The notes beneath the pieces are model-generated. The model did no database searches and was not told the origin of the DNA. It saw only the letters and a list, made by a program, of their open reading frames with translations. Of a stretch of 58,880 bases of DNA, positions 15,523-24,649 are shown in pieces. Positions within the stretch are counted from its first letter, which is position 1; each line of letters starts with the position of its first letter. The DNA is from CAYXPG01 sp964564845 (GTDB taxonomy: Bacteria; Planctomycetota; Phycisphaerae; Sedimentisphaerales; Anaerobacaceae), in contig CAZMCN010000001.1 in the NCBI GenBank assembly GCA_964564845.1, positions 1-58,880 on the forward strand, given 5' to 3'. Both the position numbers and the translations under genes were made by a program.

Positions 15523-16530
15523 ATGAAAGACAAAATTTTCATTGTGGTAACCTCAATAGCCGCCCCAAATGACATCCTTCGGGAATTGGCGCGGGGCTGT
15601 GGCAAAAATGACTGTTACTTTATCGTTATAGGCGACAAAGCAAGCCCGGATGATTTTCATATTGAGGGCTGCGATTTTTACAGCCTGCCCAGACAGCTCG
15701 AAACCGGCTTAAAATTCGCTCGGAACTGCCCGGTAAAACACTATGCCCGAAAAAATATTGGCTATCTCCTGGCAATTCAAAATGGCGCATCGATTATTAT
15801 TGAAACCGACGACGACAATATCCCTTACGAACAGTTCTGGGCGCCTCGCCGAAGAACTCTCGCCGCAAAGATAATTGAAAAAGCCGGCTGGGTGAATCTC
15901 TATCGATACTTTAGCGACTACAATATCTGGCCGCGAGGTTTTCCTCTTGAGCATTCTCAACAACTGCCCCCGGGCTTCGATACGCTTAAGCAGGCCGAAA
16001 TTGACTGCCCCATCCAGCAGGGCTTGGCCGACGAAAATCCCGACGTCGATGCCATATATCGCCTGACTATGCCGCTTCCTCAAAGCTTCAGAAAGGACCG
16101 CCGCATTGCACTGGCCGGCGGCTCCTGGTGCCCTTTTAACAGTCAAAACACCACCTGGTGGCCGGATGCCTTCGAACTGCTTTATCTGCCCTCGTATTGC
16201 TCATTTCGAATGACAGATATTTGGCGAAGCTTCATCGCCCAGAGAATTGCCGCTCTTAACGGCTGGGCAATCTTGTTGCACGAACCGACGGTTAAACAGC
16301 GGCGCAACCTGCACAATCTGCTCGGTGACTTCGAGGACGAAATTCCCGGCTATCTGCACAACTGCGAAATCAGAGAAGCTTTAGAAACTTTGGAATTGCT
16401 GCCGGGCAAAGAGAAAATCCCCGACAACCTCAGGATTTGTTACCAGAAGCTGGTTGATATGTCTCTAATCGGCGCCGGAGAATTGCGACTGCTGGATGAC
16501 TGGCTCGACGACATCAGGGCAATGGCGTAA
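15523..16530 (+). CDS. STELLO-like (DUF288) glycosyltransferase
   Basis: A protein of about 335 residues. It opens with KIFIVVTSIAAPNDILREL, then CYFIVIGDKASPDDF, FYSLPRQLETGL, HYARKNIGYLLAIQNGASIIIETDDDNIPYE and WGILLHE-like text near the end (GWAILLHEPTVKQRRN). This is the pattern of the STELLO/DUF288 family, first described in plant Golgi proteins that affect cellulose synthesis and found in diverse bacteria. The DDD cluster at IETDDDN is the probable metal site. I favour the ATG at 15523 over upstream TTG/ATG at 15502/15505, but no strong ribosome site distinguishes them. The 3' end overlaps the convergent next gene by 17 bases. Confidence 0.75.
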   Translation: MKDKIFIVVTSIAAPNDILRELARGCGKNDCYFIVIGDKASPDDFHIEGCDFYSLPRQLETGLKFARNCPVKHYARKNIGYLLAIQNGASIIIETDDDNIPYEQFWAPRRRTLAAKIIEKAGWVNLYRYFSDYNIWPRGFPLEHSQQLPPGFDTLKQAEIDCPIQQGLADENPDVDAIYRLTMPLPQSFRKDRRIALAGGSWCPFNSQNTTWWPDAFELLYLPSYCSFRMTDIWRSFIAQRIAALNGWAILLHEPTVKQRRNLHNLLGDFEDEIPGYLHNCEIREALETLELLPGKEKIPDNLRICYQKLVDMSLIGAGELRLLDDWLDDIRAMA

Positions 16531-17773
16531 TGCGTTCAGGTAACATTTTTTTCCAAAACGGCCTATACAATGGGTCGCCTATCAAGACTAAACGCCACGA
16601 ATTGAACGGCTTTGTTCTATAATACGCCTCGACAAGGCATCGGCCGTCCAGCAGCTCAGAGAAAAATGCATCCGGCTGCGGAAACGAACGAAGATACGGC
16701 TCGGCAACCGGCCCTAATGTCGCCGTTACTCCGTCTTTGAGCATCGCCGGGCACCATTGACTGCTGTTTGGGTCCCTAAGGTCAATAGCCTCCCAGCTTG
16801 AGATATGATAACCCACCGCCCCCTCGACGAAATCAAAGGCATCGACATATTTTTTCAAGCTGTACCAGCCGCAATAAAGGGCGGTCTGCGGACACTGATT
16901 AGCCTCAAACACCTTCTGCGTCTGTTCCTCGATGACCTTCATTGTTGTACGCTGTCGCAAAATCGAGGCTGTTTTGCGCAGCAGCTCATCATATTTCGCA
17001 TACAATGAATCCTTCGCCTTGTCCTGTCCGTAACCGGAATCTATATACGCAATGCCTTTCAGTCCGATTTGTTCAGCTAAGATGGCTTTATCCACAAGGC
17101 TGACCGCTATATCCTCTCCAGGCCCATCAAGACGGCTGACCATAAGTGATTTGAAGTCCCAGTAAGGAAGTTTATACTTTAACTTGTTCGGCCGCCACCG
17201 ATACAACTCATAATCCTCGCCCAGCACCATCGACAATTCACTATCTACCGAGGCATCTGTTTCCTTACCGATGATTTTATCAATCGCAGACTGCAAATAA
17301 GCTATCCGGAGTTCGAGTTGTTCTTTCTGCCCGGCCATATAAACAGGACCGCTCTGTTCTATTTGTTTCACAATGTTTTGTGTTTGCTCAAGCTGTTTCC
17401 TCAATTGCTTTAATTTATCTTCCTGCCCTTCTAACTGTCCTCGTTTTCCCACCTTGATTGGTACGCCGTAAGTTGTTACAAGAGCCCTGATTTTACCGGC
17501 AAATCCGGCACTGCGCAGCTTGTTGCGAATCGGCCCGGCGAGTCTCGCTCCATAATCGCTTCTGGAAATTGTATCGCTAAGACTTGTTCCCAAAGGCAGA
17601 GAAAGAATATTCCCAGCCGGCACCGCCCGCTTTTTGCAGTAGTATTGACCAATACGTACAGATGCCGCAATGTCGCTGTTTGTTATTACTAAGAGCTCAT
17701 TGGGCTCCAGTGCAAAGCTGCTCTGGGCTGCAAAAAAAAACAGGTATGTAAAAATGAATTTAAGAACCTTCAT
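16514..17773 (-). CDS. TIGR03790 family secreted protein
   Basis: A 419-residue exported protein with signal peptide MKVLKFIFTYLFFFAAQSSFA. The opening NELLVITNSDIAASVRIGQYYCKKRAVPAGNIL and RALVTTYGVPIKV are hallmarks of the TIGR03790 family of unknown function. A coiled-coil-prone insert (about 120-170: KLKQLRKQLEQTQNIVKQIEQ) interrupts the usual domain. Later blocks include VSRLDGPGEDIAVSLVDKAI, LKGIAYIDSGYG, TALYCGWYSLKKYVDAFDFVEGAVGYHISSWEA and TLGPVAEPYLRSFPQPD..LLDGRCLVEAYY. A catalytic role is suspected because of conserved polar blocks, but none is established. A terminator lies upstream, so it is probably transcribed separately from kamA. Confidence 0.8.
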   Translation of the reverse strand: MKVLKFIFTYLFFFAAQSSFALEPNELLVITNSDIAASVRIGQYYCKKRAVPAGNILSLPLGTSLSDTISRSDYGARLAGPIRNKLRSAGFAGKIRALVTTYGVPIKVGKRGQLEGQEDKLKQLRKQLEQTQNIVKQIEQSGPVYMAGQKEQLELRIAYLQSAIDKIIGKETDASVDSELSMVLGEDYELYRWRPNKLKYKLPYWDFKSLMVSRLDGPGEDIAVSLVDKAILAEQIGLKGIAYIDSGYGQDKAKDSLYAKYDELLRKTASILRQRTTMKVIEEQTQKVFEANQCPQTALYCGWYSLKKYVDAFDFVEGAVGYHISSWEAIDLRDPNSSQWCPAMLKDGVTATLGPVAEPYLRSFPQPDAFFSELLDGRCLVEAYYRTKPFNSWRLVLIGDPLYRPFWKKMLPERITPLP

Positions 17774-17794
17774 CCGTCCAAAAGTTTTTTATAC

Positions 17795-17825
17795 CAAAAA
17801 TTCAGCCCCGGACACTACCGGGGCT
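17795..17825 (-). terminator. Intrinsic terminator downstream of the KamA-family gene
   Basis: AGCCCCGG (17804-17811) and CCGGGGCT (17818-17825) form an 8-bp stem with a 6-base loop; on the minus strand it is followed by GAATTTTT. It lies between the KamA-family stop (17886) and the next minus-strand gene. Confidence 0.8.
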
Positions 17826-17885
17826 TTCGGCTAAAGTCAAATGTCTAAAACAACAATGATTGATTGCAGCCATCCCACACTGATG

Positions 17886-18980
17886 CTATTCAAACAGGTG
17901 CAGACTATGCAGCAATTCGGGCTGGTAATCCTCAGCCATCTCATGGTAATTATCAAACCAGCAGGCATCCGGCTGACTCTTGAAAACCATAACTCGCCCG
18001 CTGTCTTCATTATGGGCTGCTCGGTGATACCTGAAAAATACCATATCGTCGGTTTTGCCGATAATTTCTATTTTACCGCTCGAATGCGACATCGCATAAC
18101 GAACCCGCTTCGCCAGTCCCGAAACCTGCGACTTGGCCTGTTCTATTATCTCATATCCCCTTTCAATCGGCACCGTATAAGTTTTGTTCCCCAATGCCGG
18201 ACGGCATTGAAAAATATAGTAAGGTGCAGCACCAATAAAAGAGAGCTTCCTGAGCAAATCGGCCATAACATTAGGGTCGTCATTTACACCCTTTATCAAT
18301 GGTGTTTGGTTAGCTATGATTGCGCCGCTCTTTTGCAAAAGTGACACACCTTCGACGGCAATGTCTGTCAGTTCCCGCGGATGAACAAAATGAGTTACTA
18401 TATATATCTTCTTCTGGTCGGTGCTGTAGTTCTTTATCATCTCCGGAAATGAGGGGTCATCGATAATCCTGTAAGGATTGAACGCCGGCGCCTTTGTACC
18501 GATACGAATTATTCCGATATGGTCGATTTCCCGGAGCCTCCGAACGATATTCTCAAGCTTCGAGGTCGTCAGTGACAACGGGTCACCGCCGGTCAGAAGC
18601 ACATTTGTTATCTCACCGTGCTCCTTTATATACTCGGTCGCCTCCGGCACATTCAGAATATGTTCCTTGTGAGACTCCACAAAAAAACGTTTGCGGAAAC
18701 AGTAGCGACATATACCATTACAGACATCACTTACCAAAAGCAGCGCCGTGGAATTATATTTGTGCTCCAGCCCCGGCATTATCGTGTAGTGTTTTTCATC
18801 TGATGGGTCATACCGGCCCCACTCCTCAAGCTCCTGTATATGCGGTATTACAATCCGACGTATCGGGTCGTCGGGGTCATCCCAGTCAATAAGCGACAGA
18901 TAATAATCGTTGCTGCGAAAAGGAAACCTAACGGTAACACTCTTCAATTCGGCTTGTTCTTTCTCGCTTAATTGCTCCAA
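17886..18980 (-). CDS. KamA-family radical SAM protein (lysine 2,3-aminomutase-like)
   Basis: Radical SAM, PLP-dependent aminomutase family, at least 364 residues. The iron-sulfur motif is VCNGICRYCFRKRFF (Cys87, Cys91, Cys94), followed by VLLTGGDPLSLTTSKLENIVRRL and RIGTKAPAFNPYRI. The PLP-lysine region (ALGNKTYTVPIERGYEI) and a HSSGKIEII tail are present. It could be lysine 2,3-aminomutase, an EF-P modification enzyme or a relative acting on another amino acid. The first conventional start is the TTG at 18980, which has no ribosome site. AGGAG at 19026-19022 instead points to an ATC codon at 19013 that would add 11 residues (beginning with KVRYIRQIEQ). A terminator follows. Confidence 0.85.
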   Translation of the reverse strand: MEQLSEKEQAELKSVTVRFPFRSNDYYLSLIDWDDPDDPIRRIVIPHIQELEEWGRYDPSDEKHYTIMPGLEHKYNSTALLLVSDVCNGICRYCFRKRFFVESHKEHILNVPEATEYIKEHGEITNVLLTGGDPLSLTTSKLENIVRRLREIDHIGIIRIGTKAPAFNPYRIIDDPSFPEMIKNYSTDQKKIYIVTHFVHPRELTDIAVEGVSLLQKSGAIIANQTPLIKGVNDDPNVMADLLRKLSFIGAAPYYIFQCRPALGNKTYTVPIERGYEIIEQAKSQVSGLAKRVRYAMSHSSGKIEIIGKTDDMVFFRYHRAAHNEDSGRVMVFKSQPDACWFDNYHEMAEDYQPELLHSLHLFE

Positions 18981-19050
18981 CTGTTCTATTTGTCTTATGT
19001 ATCGAACCTTGATATCAACTTCTCCTTTCTGACCAATCTATTACAATTCA

Positions 19051-19698
19051 TTAACCATTTTTTTCTATCTGCTTATTTGCCTCGCCCCGGGTGTATTCTG
19101 TTTGAGAATATTTTTTTTCGTATATATTTCTTCGTCGAAATACCTGGGCTATAGTTGCCAGAATTACCTTTATATCAACCAGAAAACCAGCCTTTTCAAC
19201 GTATTTTACATCAAGTTCGATTTTTTCTTCTCGCGTAAGACCGCCCCTGCCGCATATTTGAGCTAATCCCGTCAAACCGGGCTTAACAAGCAGTCTTTTC
19301 TTCTGTCGTTCATCCCATTCGGAAATCTGTGAAACATACAGAGGACGAGGCCCGATAACACTCATATCTCCTTTTAATATATTAAACAATTGTGGCAATT
19401 CGTCAAGGGAATATTCTCGCAAAAATTTCCCTGTCCCGGTCAGTCTTGGGTCGTCACCTGATTTTGGACTCGCTCCGAACGGGTCAGCATCAATTTTCAT
19501 TGTGCGGAATTTATAAAAGACGAACGGCCTGCCGTTTTTACCTGCCCTTTCCTGCTTGAAAATCGCAGGTCCCTTGCTCGTCAGACGAATTAGGATTATA
19601 AGAAAAAGCAAAGCAGGCGACAGTATTGCTACCGCAGAAAACGAAACAAGAACATCAAATAAGCGCTTAAAAAATTTTTGAACGAATTTATTCTGCAT
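19051..19698 (-). CDS. Priming sugar transferase (undecaprenyl-phosphate glycosyl-1-phosphate transferase, short form)
   Basis: A 215-residue member of the bacterial sugar transferase family, which loads the first sugar-phosphate onto undecaprenyl phosphate at the inner membrane. A single hydrophobic hairpin (VLVSFSAVAILSPALLFLIILIRL) precedes the catalytic part: GPAIFKQERAGKNGRPFVFYKFRTM, LREYSLDELPQLFNILKGDMSVIGPRP and RLLVKPGLTGLAQICGRGGLTREEKIELDVKYVE. It lacks the N-terminal multi-span region of WcaJ/WbaP, so it is the minimal type. It is the most downstream gene of the polysaccharide locus, 3 bases after the aminotransferase stop. Confidence 0.92.
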   Translation of the reverse strand: MQNKFVQKFFKRLFDVLVSFSAVAILSPALLFLIILIRLTSKGPAIFKQERAGKNGRPFVFYKFRTMKIDADPFGASPKSGDDPRLTGTGKFLREYSLDELPQLFNILKGDMSVIGPRPLYVSQISEWDERQKKRLLVKPGLTGLAQICGRGGLTREEKIELDVKYVEKAGFLVDIKVILATIAQVFRRRNIYEKKYSQTEYTRGEANKQIEKNG

Positions 19699-19701
19699 TT
19701 T

Positions 19702-20859
19702 TTATTCAGCCGGTGTGAATCTGCTTATAAACTCTACAGTCCTCTTTGCTGTTCTTTCATCGGCGCGCGGATGCAATGGGAGGTTCACAACTTCATTACT
19801 GGCTTTTTCGGCCTCAGGGCACATACCAATTTGGTAATCATACGCTTCCAAAGGCGTTTCAATCGGATGCAGCGGACATTCAAACCAACTGCCTAATTCA
19901 ATCCCTTCTTTTGCTGCTTCCGCCAGTGCTTTATTTTTCTCGGCAATTCTTACCGGATACCTGACCATCACGGGGTCGATAGAAGAGCCGTCGTATTTTC
20001 TCACAGGCACCCCTTTTTCACCAAGCAGCTTGTCATAGAATTCAGCCATCTTCCTGCGGTGCGCAATGTTCTGTCCAATCCGCTTAAGCTCCCTTACCCC
20101 CGCCCTCGCTTGTACTGAACTCATTGCTTTGAAAAAATTTTTTGCCATTGTCGGTTGAAATTCCGATGTGCTTGACGAACCTACCACCATCGCTTTCTTT
20201 GTAAGGTACCTGAAAGCCTCCTGTGCAAGTGCCGTCGTCCTCGGATACACAAATAATCTATATACAACCAGTTGTGTCCATAGCATTAAAACTTCTTGCG
20301 TGGACGGCTGACACATTTCGCCGGCCCGCAGCAATTCAATTTTATTCGCAAGCTCCACATCATCGGTTGAAAGCATTCCCCCCACCCCCGTTGTAAAAGG
20401 CTTATTCCACTGAAATGAAAAATACGCAGCTTTGCCGAACGTGCCCACCGTCCTGCCTTTATATTTTGAACCAAAAGCAAGACAGCAGTCTTCAATCACA
20501 TCGATTCCATTCTCGCTGGCTATTTTCATAATCGCATCCATATCACACGGATAGCCGTATGTGTGCTGAGCAATAAGCGCCTTTGTCCTTGCCGTAATTT
20601 TCTTCTGGAGTAATTCCACATTTATATTGAAAGTGACCGGCTCAATATCAACATATACAGGTTTTGCCCCAAGATACTTTACAGGATTGACATCCATCAC
20701 GCAGGTATAACCCGGCAGAATAACCTCATCTCCCGGGCCAATCCCCATTGCCTTCAACATCGCATATAAAGCCACACGCCCTTTCCAGAAACAGTAGCAA
20801 TGCGAAACTCCCAGCCACCGAGCAAATTCCATCTCAAATTTATTACTTGTGCTGTTCAT
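19702..20859 (-). CDS. DegT/DnrJ/EryC1/StrS-family aminotransferase
   Basis: A 385-residue PLP enzyme of the family that aminates keto-sugars bound to nucleotides. Seen: GPGDEVILPGYTCVMDVNPVKYLGAKPVYVDIEP, ALIAQHTYGYPCDMDAIMKIA, VIEDCCLAFGSKYKGRTVGTFGKAAYFSFQWNKPFTTGVGGML. In the last block the usual S-x-H-x-x-K reads SFQWNKPFTTG, with the Lys as probable PLP Schiff base. Downstream-of-family differences are moderate (QARAGVRELKRI instead of QAAIGLVQL...). It may supply an amino sugar for the polysaccharide; the exact keto-sugar is unknown. It lies between the GNAT-like gene and the priming transferase. Confidence 0.85.
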   Translation of the reverse strand: MNSTSNKFEMEFARWLGVSHCYCFWKGRVALYAMLKAMGIGPGDEVILPGYTCVMDVNPVKYLGAKPVYVDIEPVTFNINVELLQKKITARTKALIAQHTYGYPCDMDAIMKIASENGIDVIEDCCLAFGSKYKGRTVGTFGKAAYFSFQWNKPFTTGVGGMLSTDDVELANKIELLRAGEMCQPSTQEVLMLWTQLVVYRLFVYPRTTALAQEAFRYLTKKAMVVGSSSTSEFQPTMAKNFFKAMSSVQARAGVRELKRIGQNIAHRRKMAEFYDKLLGEKGVPVRKYDGSSIDPVMVRYPVRIAEKNKALAEAAKEGIELGSWFECPLHPIETPLEAYDYQIGMCPEAEKASNEVVNLPLHPRADERTAKRTVEFISRFTPAE

Positions 20860-20900
20860 ATCATAATTTCCCAGATGCTGCCGGCACCGATTTTACCGAA

Positions 20901-21821
20901 TCATTTGACTTGATTGTCCTCAGCAGCAGGGAAATCGTAACTCTGCTGCCGGTAGAGACGAATCATAGATACAGCTTTGCGGACCGTGTAGCTCCTGGGA
21001 AAAAACCCGCCCCAAACTTTAAGAAAAGGTTCTCGTGCCAATGCAAATGCACAACGCATTCCTCTTGAAAAGGCAATTCGTTGTTTTATCGGCTGGATAG
21101 TCCAGCCCATCCGACCTTTGAAATGGTCAAGATATGTTGTATCCTCCAATGACCCAAGGCCGTAACAAATCCCTTCACATCGTTCTTTTTGGAAGAAATA
21201 TTGGGCCGCAGTGAAAACCAGGGCATTATTAGGATATTTATTTCTAAGTTCCGTCGAAGAATGATTCACCACCCACTCTCGCCAATTTCCCTCAGCTTCT
21301 ATAGATACGATAAATGATGCCAGTCTGCCATCCACAAATGCACCCCAGGCACTAACTCCCTCTACTGCCTTGGCCGCCTGGCAATACTTCCGCCAATAAT
21401 CAGGGTCGGCATATTGACTTTCACGCTCCTGACGCTTGGCCGTGTCTTGATTGAGTGACAGTCCATGCTCAATAAGATAATCAAAGTCAACAGCTTCAAT
21501 AACACAATTTTCCAGACCACGACGGGTCTGATTCCTCGCCTTTTGATGAAGATTTGACATATCGTACTTTTTGTCAGTATTCATAGTTATATTGCTCATA
21601 AATCCGTAACTCTCGAGAGTGGTCGGATAACGTAGTGCACGCAGCTTGTGTTTATGCAGTAGTTCATCAACCTCTTCTTCGCTCGGCTCAATCAGTTTAT
21701 AATAGGGAAGAGACAAAAGTACTTGAGGCGCCGCATCATACCACCAGGCATTTTCACTTCGTATAACCTTATGACCCAAACGCTCAAAAAACTCAACCAT
21801 TGCGTTCGACTCATGCTTCAT
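20901..21821 (-). CDS. FemAB/GNAT-like acyltransferase
   Basis: A 306-residue protein with the layout of bacterial FemAB-like or GNAT_6-type transferases common in exopolysaccharide loci. Visible: MSNLHQKARNQTRRGLENCVIEAVDFD, where the substrate-proximal K/R-N-R region resembles 'K.R..IR.A', then SAWGAFVDGRLASFIVSIEAEGNWREWVVNHSSTELRNKYPNNALVFTAAQYFF and the closing ICYGLGSLEDTTYLDHFKGRMGW. The G.L.S.......L..FK..FG ending is the family hallmark. It probably N-acylates an amino sugar, fitting the aminotransferase downstream. GGAG precedes the ATG. The acyl donor is unknown. Confidence 0.7.
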   Translation of the reverse strand: MKHESNAMVEFFERLGHKVIRSENAWWYDAAPQVLLSLPYYKLIEPSEEEVDELLHKHKLRALRYPTTLESYGFMSNITMNTDKKYDMSNLHQKARNQTRRGLENCVIEAVDFDYLIEHGLSLNQDTAKRQERESQYADPDYWRKYCQAAKAVEGVSAWGAFVDGRLASFIVSIEAEGNWREWVVNHSSTELRNKYPNNALVFTAAQYFFQKERCEGICYGLGSLEDTTYLDHFKGRMGWTIQPIKQRIAFSRGMRCAFALAREPFLKVWGGFFPRSYTVRKAVSMIRLYRQQSYDFPAAEDNQVK

Positions 21822-22109
21822 TTATATTGACTCCACTTTATTTTTCGATTAACACAGGATTGGAACTCTACCACACCTAGGCGATTCCCCTTTTCACCTT
21901 TTTGCTTCTATGTGCACTTGGCCGAACTTTTGAGATATTGGGCACATTGTGTTCACCATTACATAACCCCTATCCGGTCTCTGCACTTCAGAAACACTAT
22001 GTGCGGTTTCGTTAGGACAATATGCTTTAAGGCTATCTTTTCAAGCAAATTGTGAATTTATGAGGGTCTTCAGAGACGTTTTTCATGCAGTTGATACCGC
22101 CTGTTGTTA

Positions 22110-23306
22110 TTAAAACCTTATCATCGACAAAGCATCTAAATACTGTTTCGTATTTCGTCTGGAATAAAACTCCTCAGCTGCGTGACGGCTGTTAACTCGA
22201 TAACGATGAAGTTTCTCTCTGTCATTAAACAAGTCAAAAATCTCGCTCACCAACCTATCAACATCCCCCGGTTTTACCACAACGCCGCATTTATGGCGGT
22301 TAATTATACGGGCTACTTCACTATTATTATTGCATAAGCCAATCAACGCTGCTCCTGCGGCCATAACATAGCAGGTCTTGCTCGGAGCACTAAGGTTCTC
22401 AGAACCTTCATCAAGAGTTACAATAGAAATATCTGCTGTCGGTAATGACGCCGATAATGCTTCCTCGGGTTGAAATGGCAATACTGTCAAATTATCTAAA
22501 CCATCCTGATATTTCGCCTTCTCAACAAGCTTCTTTTTGGCCCCTTCGCCAATAATCATAAAATGGATAGCATCATATTTTATCATTTCCTTGGCTGCAG
22601 CTAAAATCGTCTCGATATCGTGAGTTTTGCCAAGATTACCAGAGTACATTACCGTCAGTTTCTCTACTTGGCCATATTTTTTGGCGAATGCGTTTTTATC
22701 TTTTGCCACGGGTTGAATCCAGTCTGTGTTCGCCCAGTTAGGAACAAAAACCACTTTGCCTGTAAGTATTTTGCTGGCATCGAACATCCCCTCTAAAGTG
22801 GCAGCCATCGTCTCACCTATTGTAAATACAATCTCGGCATTTTCCCAAATCAGGCGATTCATTCGACGCCAAAGACGACTTATCAGCCCCTTTTCCTTCA
22901 ACAGGCCGCATTTAATCAGAACATCAGGGTAAATATCATAAACTAAAATTACATAATGTTGTCCGCGAAAACGCTTCAGCAAATAACCAACCATCCCCAG
23001 CAAAAGTGGATTTGACATCGAAAATAACAATGCGCTCTTCGGTAATCTCCAACACTTGAATAGGACATAAAAGAAGTAATGAATCCCCGACAAAAAACGC
23101 GACAAATAACTTTTACGTTCATATTTAGGAGCTGCTGTAATACTTAAAGACTCTATTCGGCTGCCTCTTTTGAGTGTATTGGGATGTCCGGTAATTAACA
23201 CCCCCGGTGACCAGTCCACAGAAACATCCTCTGCTAAATCTCTAAATAGAGGACCAGCCATTTGATTAAGAAATATGATGCTTGGATGTTTTCCTGAATC
23301 ACTCAC
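22110..23306 (-). CDS. Family 4 glycosyltransferase
   Basis: A 398-residue GT-B enzyme of the WbuB/WecA-partner type. Seen: PSIIFLNQMAGPLFRDLAEDVS, YVILVYDIYPDVLIKCGLL, EIVFTIGETMAATLEG, VVFVPNWANTDWIQPV, LTVMYSGNLGKTHDIETILAAAKEM, FMIIGEGAKKKLVEKA and the E-x7-E-type donor site within SAPSKTCYVMAAGAALIGLCNNNSEVARII. It transfers one sugar of the repeat unit on the cytoplasmic face. The start is GTG. The 288-base gap to the next gene downstream carries nothing recognisable. Confidence 0.88.
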   Translation of the reverse strand: MSDSGKHPSIIFLNQMAGPLFRDLAEDVSVDWSPGVLITGHPNTLKRGSRIESLSITAAPKYERKSYLSRFLSGIHYFFYVLFKCWRLPKSALLFSMSNPLLLGMVGYLLKRFRGQHYVILVYDIYPDVLIKCGLLKEKGLISRLWRRMNRLIWENAEIVFTIGETMAATLEGMFDASKILTGKVVFVPNWANTDWIQPVAKDKNAFAKKYGQVEKLTVMYSGNLGKTHDIETILAAAKEMIKYDAIHFMIIGEGAKKKLVEKAKYQDGLDNLTVLPFQPEEALSASLPTADISIVTLDEGSENLSAPSKTCYVMAAGAALIGLCNNNSEVARIINRHKCGVVVKPGDVDRLVSEIFDLFNDREKLHRYRVNSRHAAEEFYSRRNTKQYLDALSMIRF

Positions 23307-23417
23307 TTGTTACTCACTCACAAATTATTTATTGCCGATTAATCAACTCTGAAGCTATATTGCCTATGTCGTTCTTCTTTTATCACAAGACTTTATACAA
23401 CGAACCTGCCGCTCAAA

Positions 23418-24587
23418 CTAACCACTTTTAACCAAAAGTCTCAGCTCCCGTAGTACATCCGCAGCTACTTCTTCCCAGCTTTCTGAAAACTTTTTTCTGT
23501 TGCCAAGCTCCCTTTTACCCTTCTCAACCAACTGCTGCCTTATGGCGGCATTGTCTCTGACCAGCATTATTCTGCTGAAAATAGATTTAATGTCCCACGG
23601 ATTATAGAAAAGCGCCGCTTCTCCACATACGTAACGAGCGAAATCTATATCAGGAGCCAGAATAGGCACGCCCATCCGCATAGCTTCAATAAAAGGTATC
23701 CCAAGAGTTTCCAGTGTGGTCGGGAACCAAAAAGCATCGCTGAAGCAGAAGTACCTTAAAACCTCTTCACGAGAAAGGTCGCCAACGTTTATAATAATGT
23801 CTTCTAAATCATTCCTTGAAATTTCTCTTAAGAATTTGCCGGCTCGATAATCATCCTCAAGCTCTATCGTCGTGATGAATTTGATGTGCTTCGAACGTAC
23901 TTCGCCACCATAATTCCTGCAAAGAGGTATAAGAACACTTGGATTTCTATGGGGCATATAACGTGTCAGTAGCAGAATGTAAAAATTGCCCGAAGACTTG
24001 TCAAACACAGAAGGAGCTTCCAGACCAGGAACAGGGCTTATCTCCGCTGGCGCAGGAAAACGCACAATTTTAATCCGGCCTTCCGGATAACAAAATTCAT
24101 TAGAAAACCTCCGCCTCACAATGGGGGTTTGACCGAATATCAACTTCGTGCCCGGTAACGATTTCTTGATTTGTGATTTCAACGCTGCAATACGTAATCT
24201 TAACCTCAAATGTATATCCGGGTAATATCTTTTATCGTAGAATAAGTAAGCCTGACGGATAAAAAGAGCCTGCGGAACACTTGGTTTAGTCAAACCTATG
24301 TTGGCAAGACCAAATATTACATCCGGATCATAGCTGCCTACTACCTTAGGCAATGTGATGCTTTCGAACCAGCTTCTCTCGATAGGGTTGTGACGGCCAT
24401 TGTAAATGAATAGTTCACTATCCTCTGGCAGCTCAATATCTTCGTAACCATAACCAGCTGAACAAACCAACAGAAATTGTTCATTCTCTGCCACGTTCTT
24501 AAATGCCCTAAGCAAATTTAATGTCCCAAATAAACCTCCGCCTGTGCGGCAACCATGAGCGATAATAGCTATCTTAAGCCGCTTCAT
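23418..24587 (-). CDS. Family 4 glycosyltransferase
   Basis: A 389-residue GT-B glycosyltransferase. N-terminal: KIAIIAHGCRTGGGLFGTLNLLRAF with a glycine-rich loop. C-terminal: YILLLTRYMPHRNPSVLIPLCRNYG, NVGDLSREEVLRYFCFSDAFWFPTTLETLGIPFIEAMRMGVPILAPDIDFARYVCGEAALFYNP. The final block contains the conserved E-x-x-G-I-P-x-x-E-A donor motif. Acceptor and donor are unknown. Spaced about 110 bases from the next gene, same direction. Confidence 0.88.
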   Translation of the reverse strand: MKRLKIAIIAHGCRTGGGLFGTLNLLRAFKNVAENEQFLLVCSAGYGYEDIELPEDSELFIYNGRHNPIERSWFESITLPKVVGSYDPDVIFGLANIGLTKPSVPQALFIRQAYLFYDKRYYPDIHLRLRLRIAALKSQIKKSLPGTKLIFGQTPIVRRRFSNEFCYPEGRIKIVRFPAPAEISPVPGLEAPSVFDKSSGNFYILLLTRYMPHRNPSVLIPLCRNYGGEVRSKHIKFITTIELEDDYRAGKFLREISRNDLEDIIINVGDLSREEVLRYFCFSDAFWFPTTLETLGIPFIEAMRMGVPILAPDIDFARYVCGEAALFYNPWDIKSIFSRIMLVRDNAAIRQQLVEKGKRELGNRKKFSESWEEVAADVLRELRLLVKSG

Positions 24588-24649
24588 ACTAACACGTTGT
24601 GTATATTTAACTCCCTTTTAATACCGATTGCTAAACAATTTTCTTCCAC

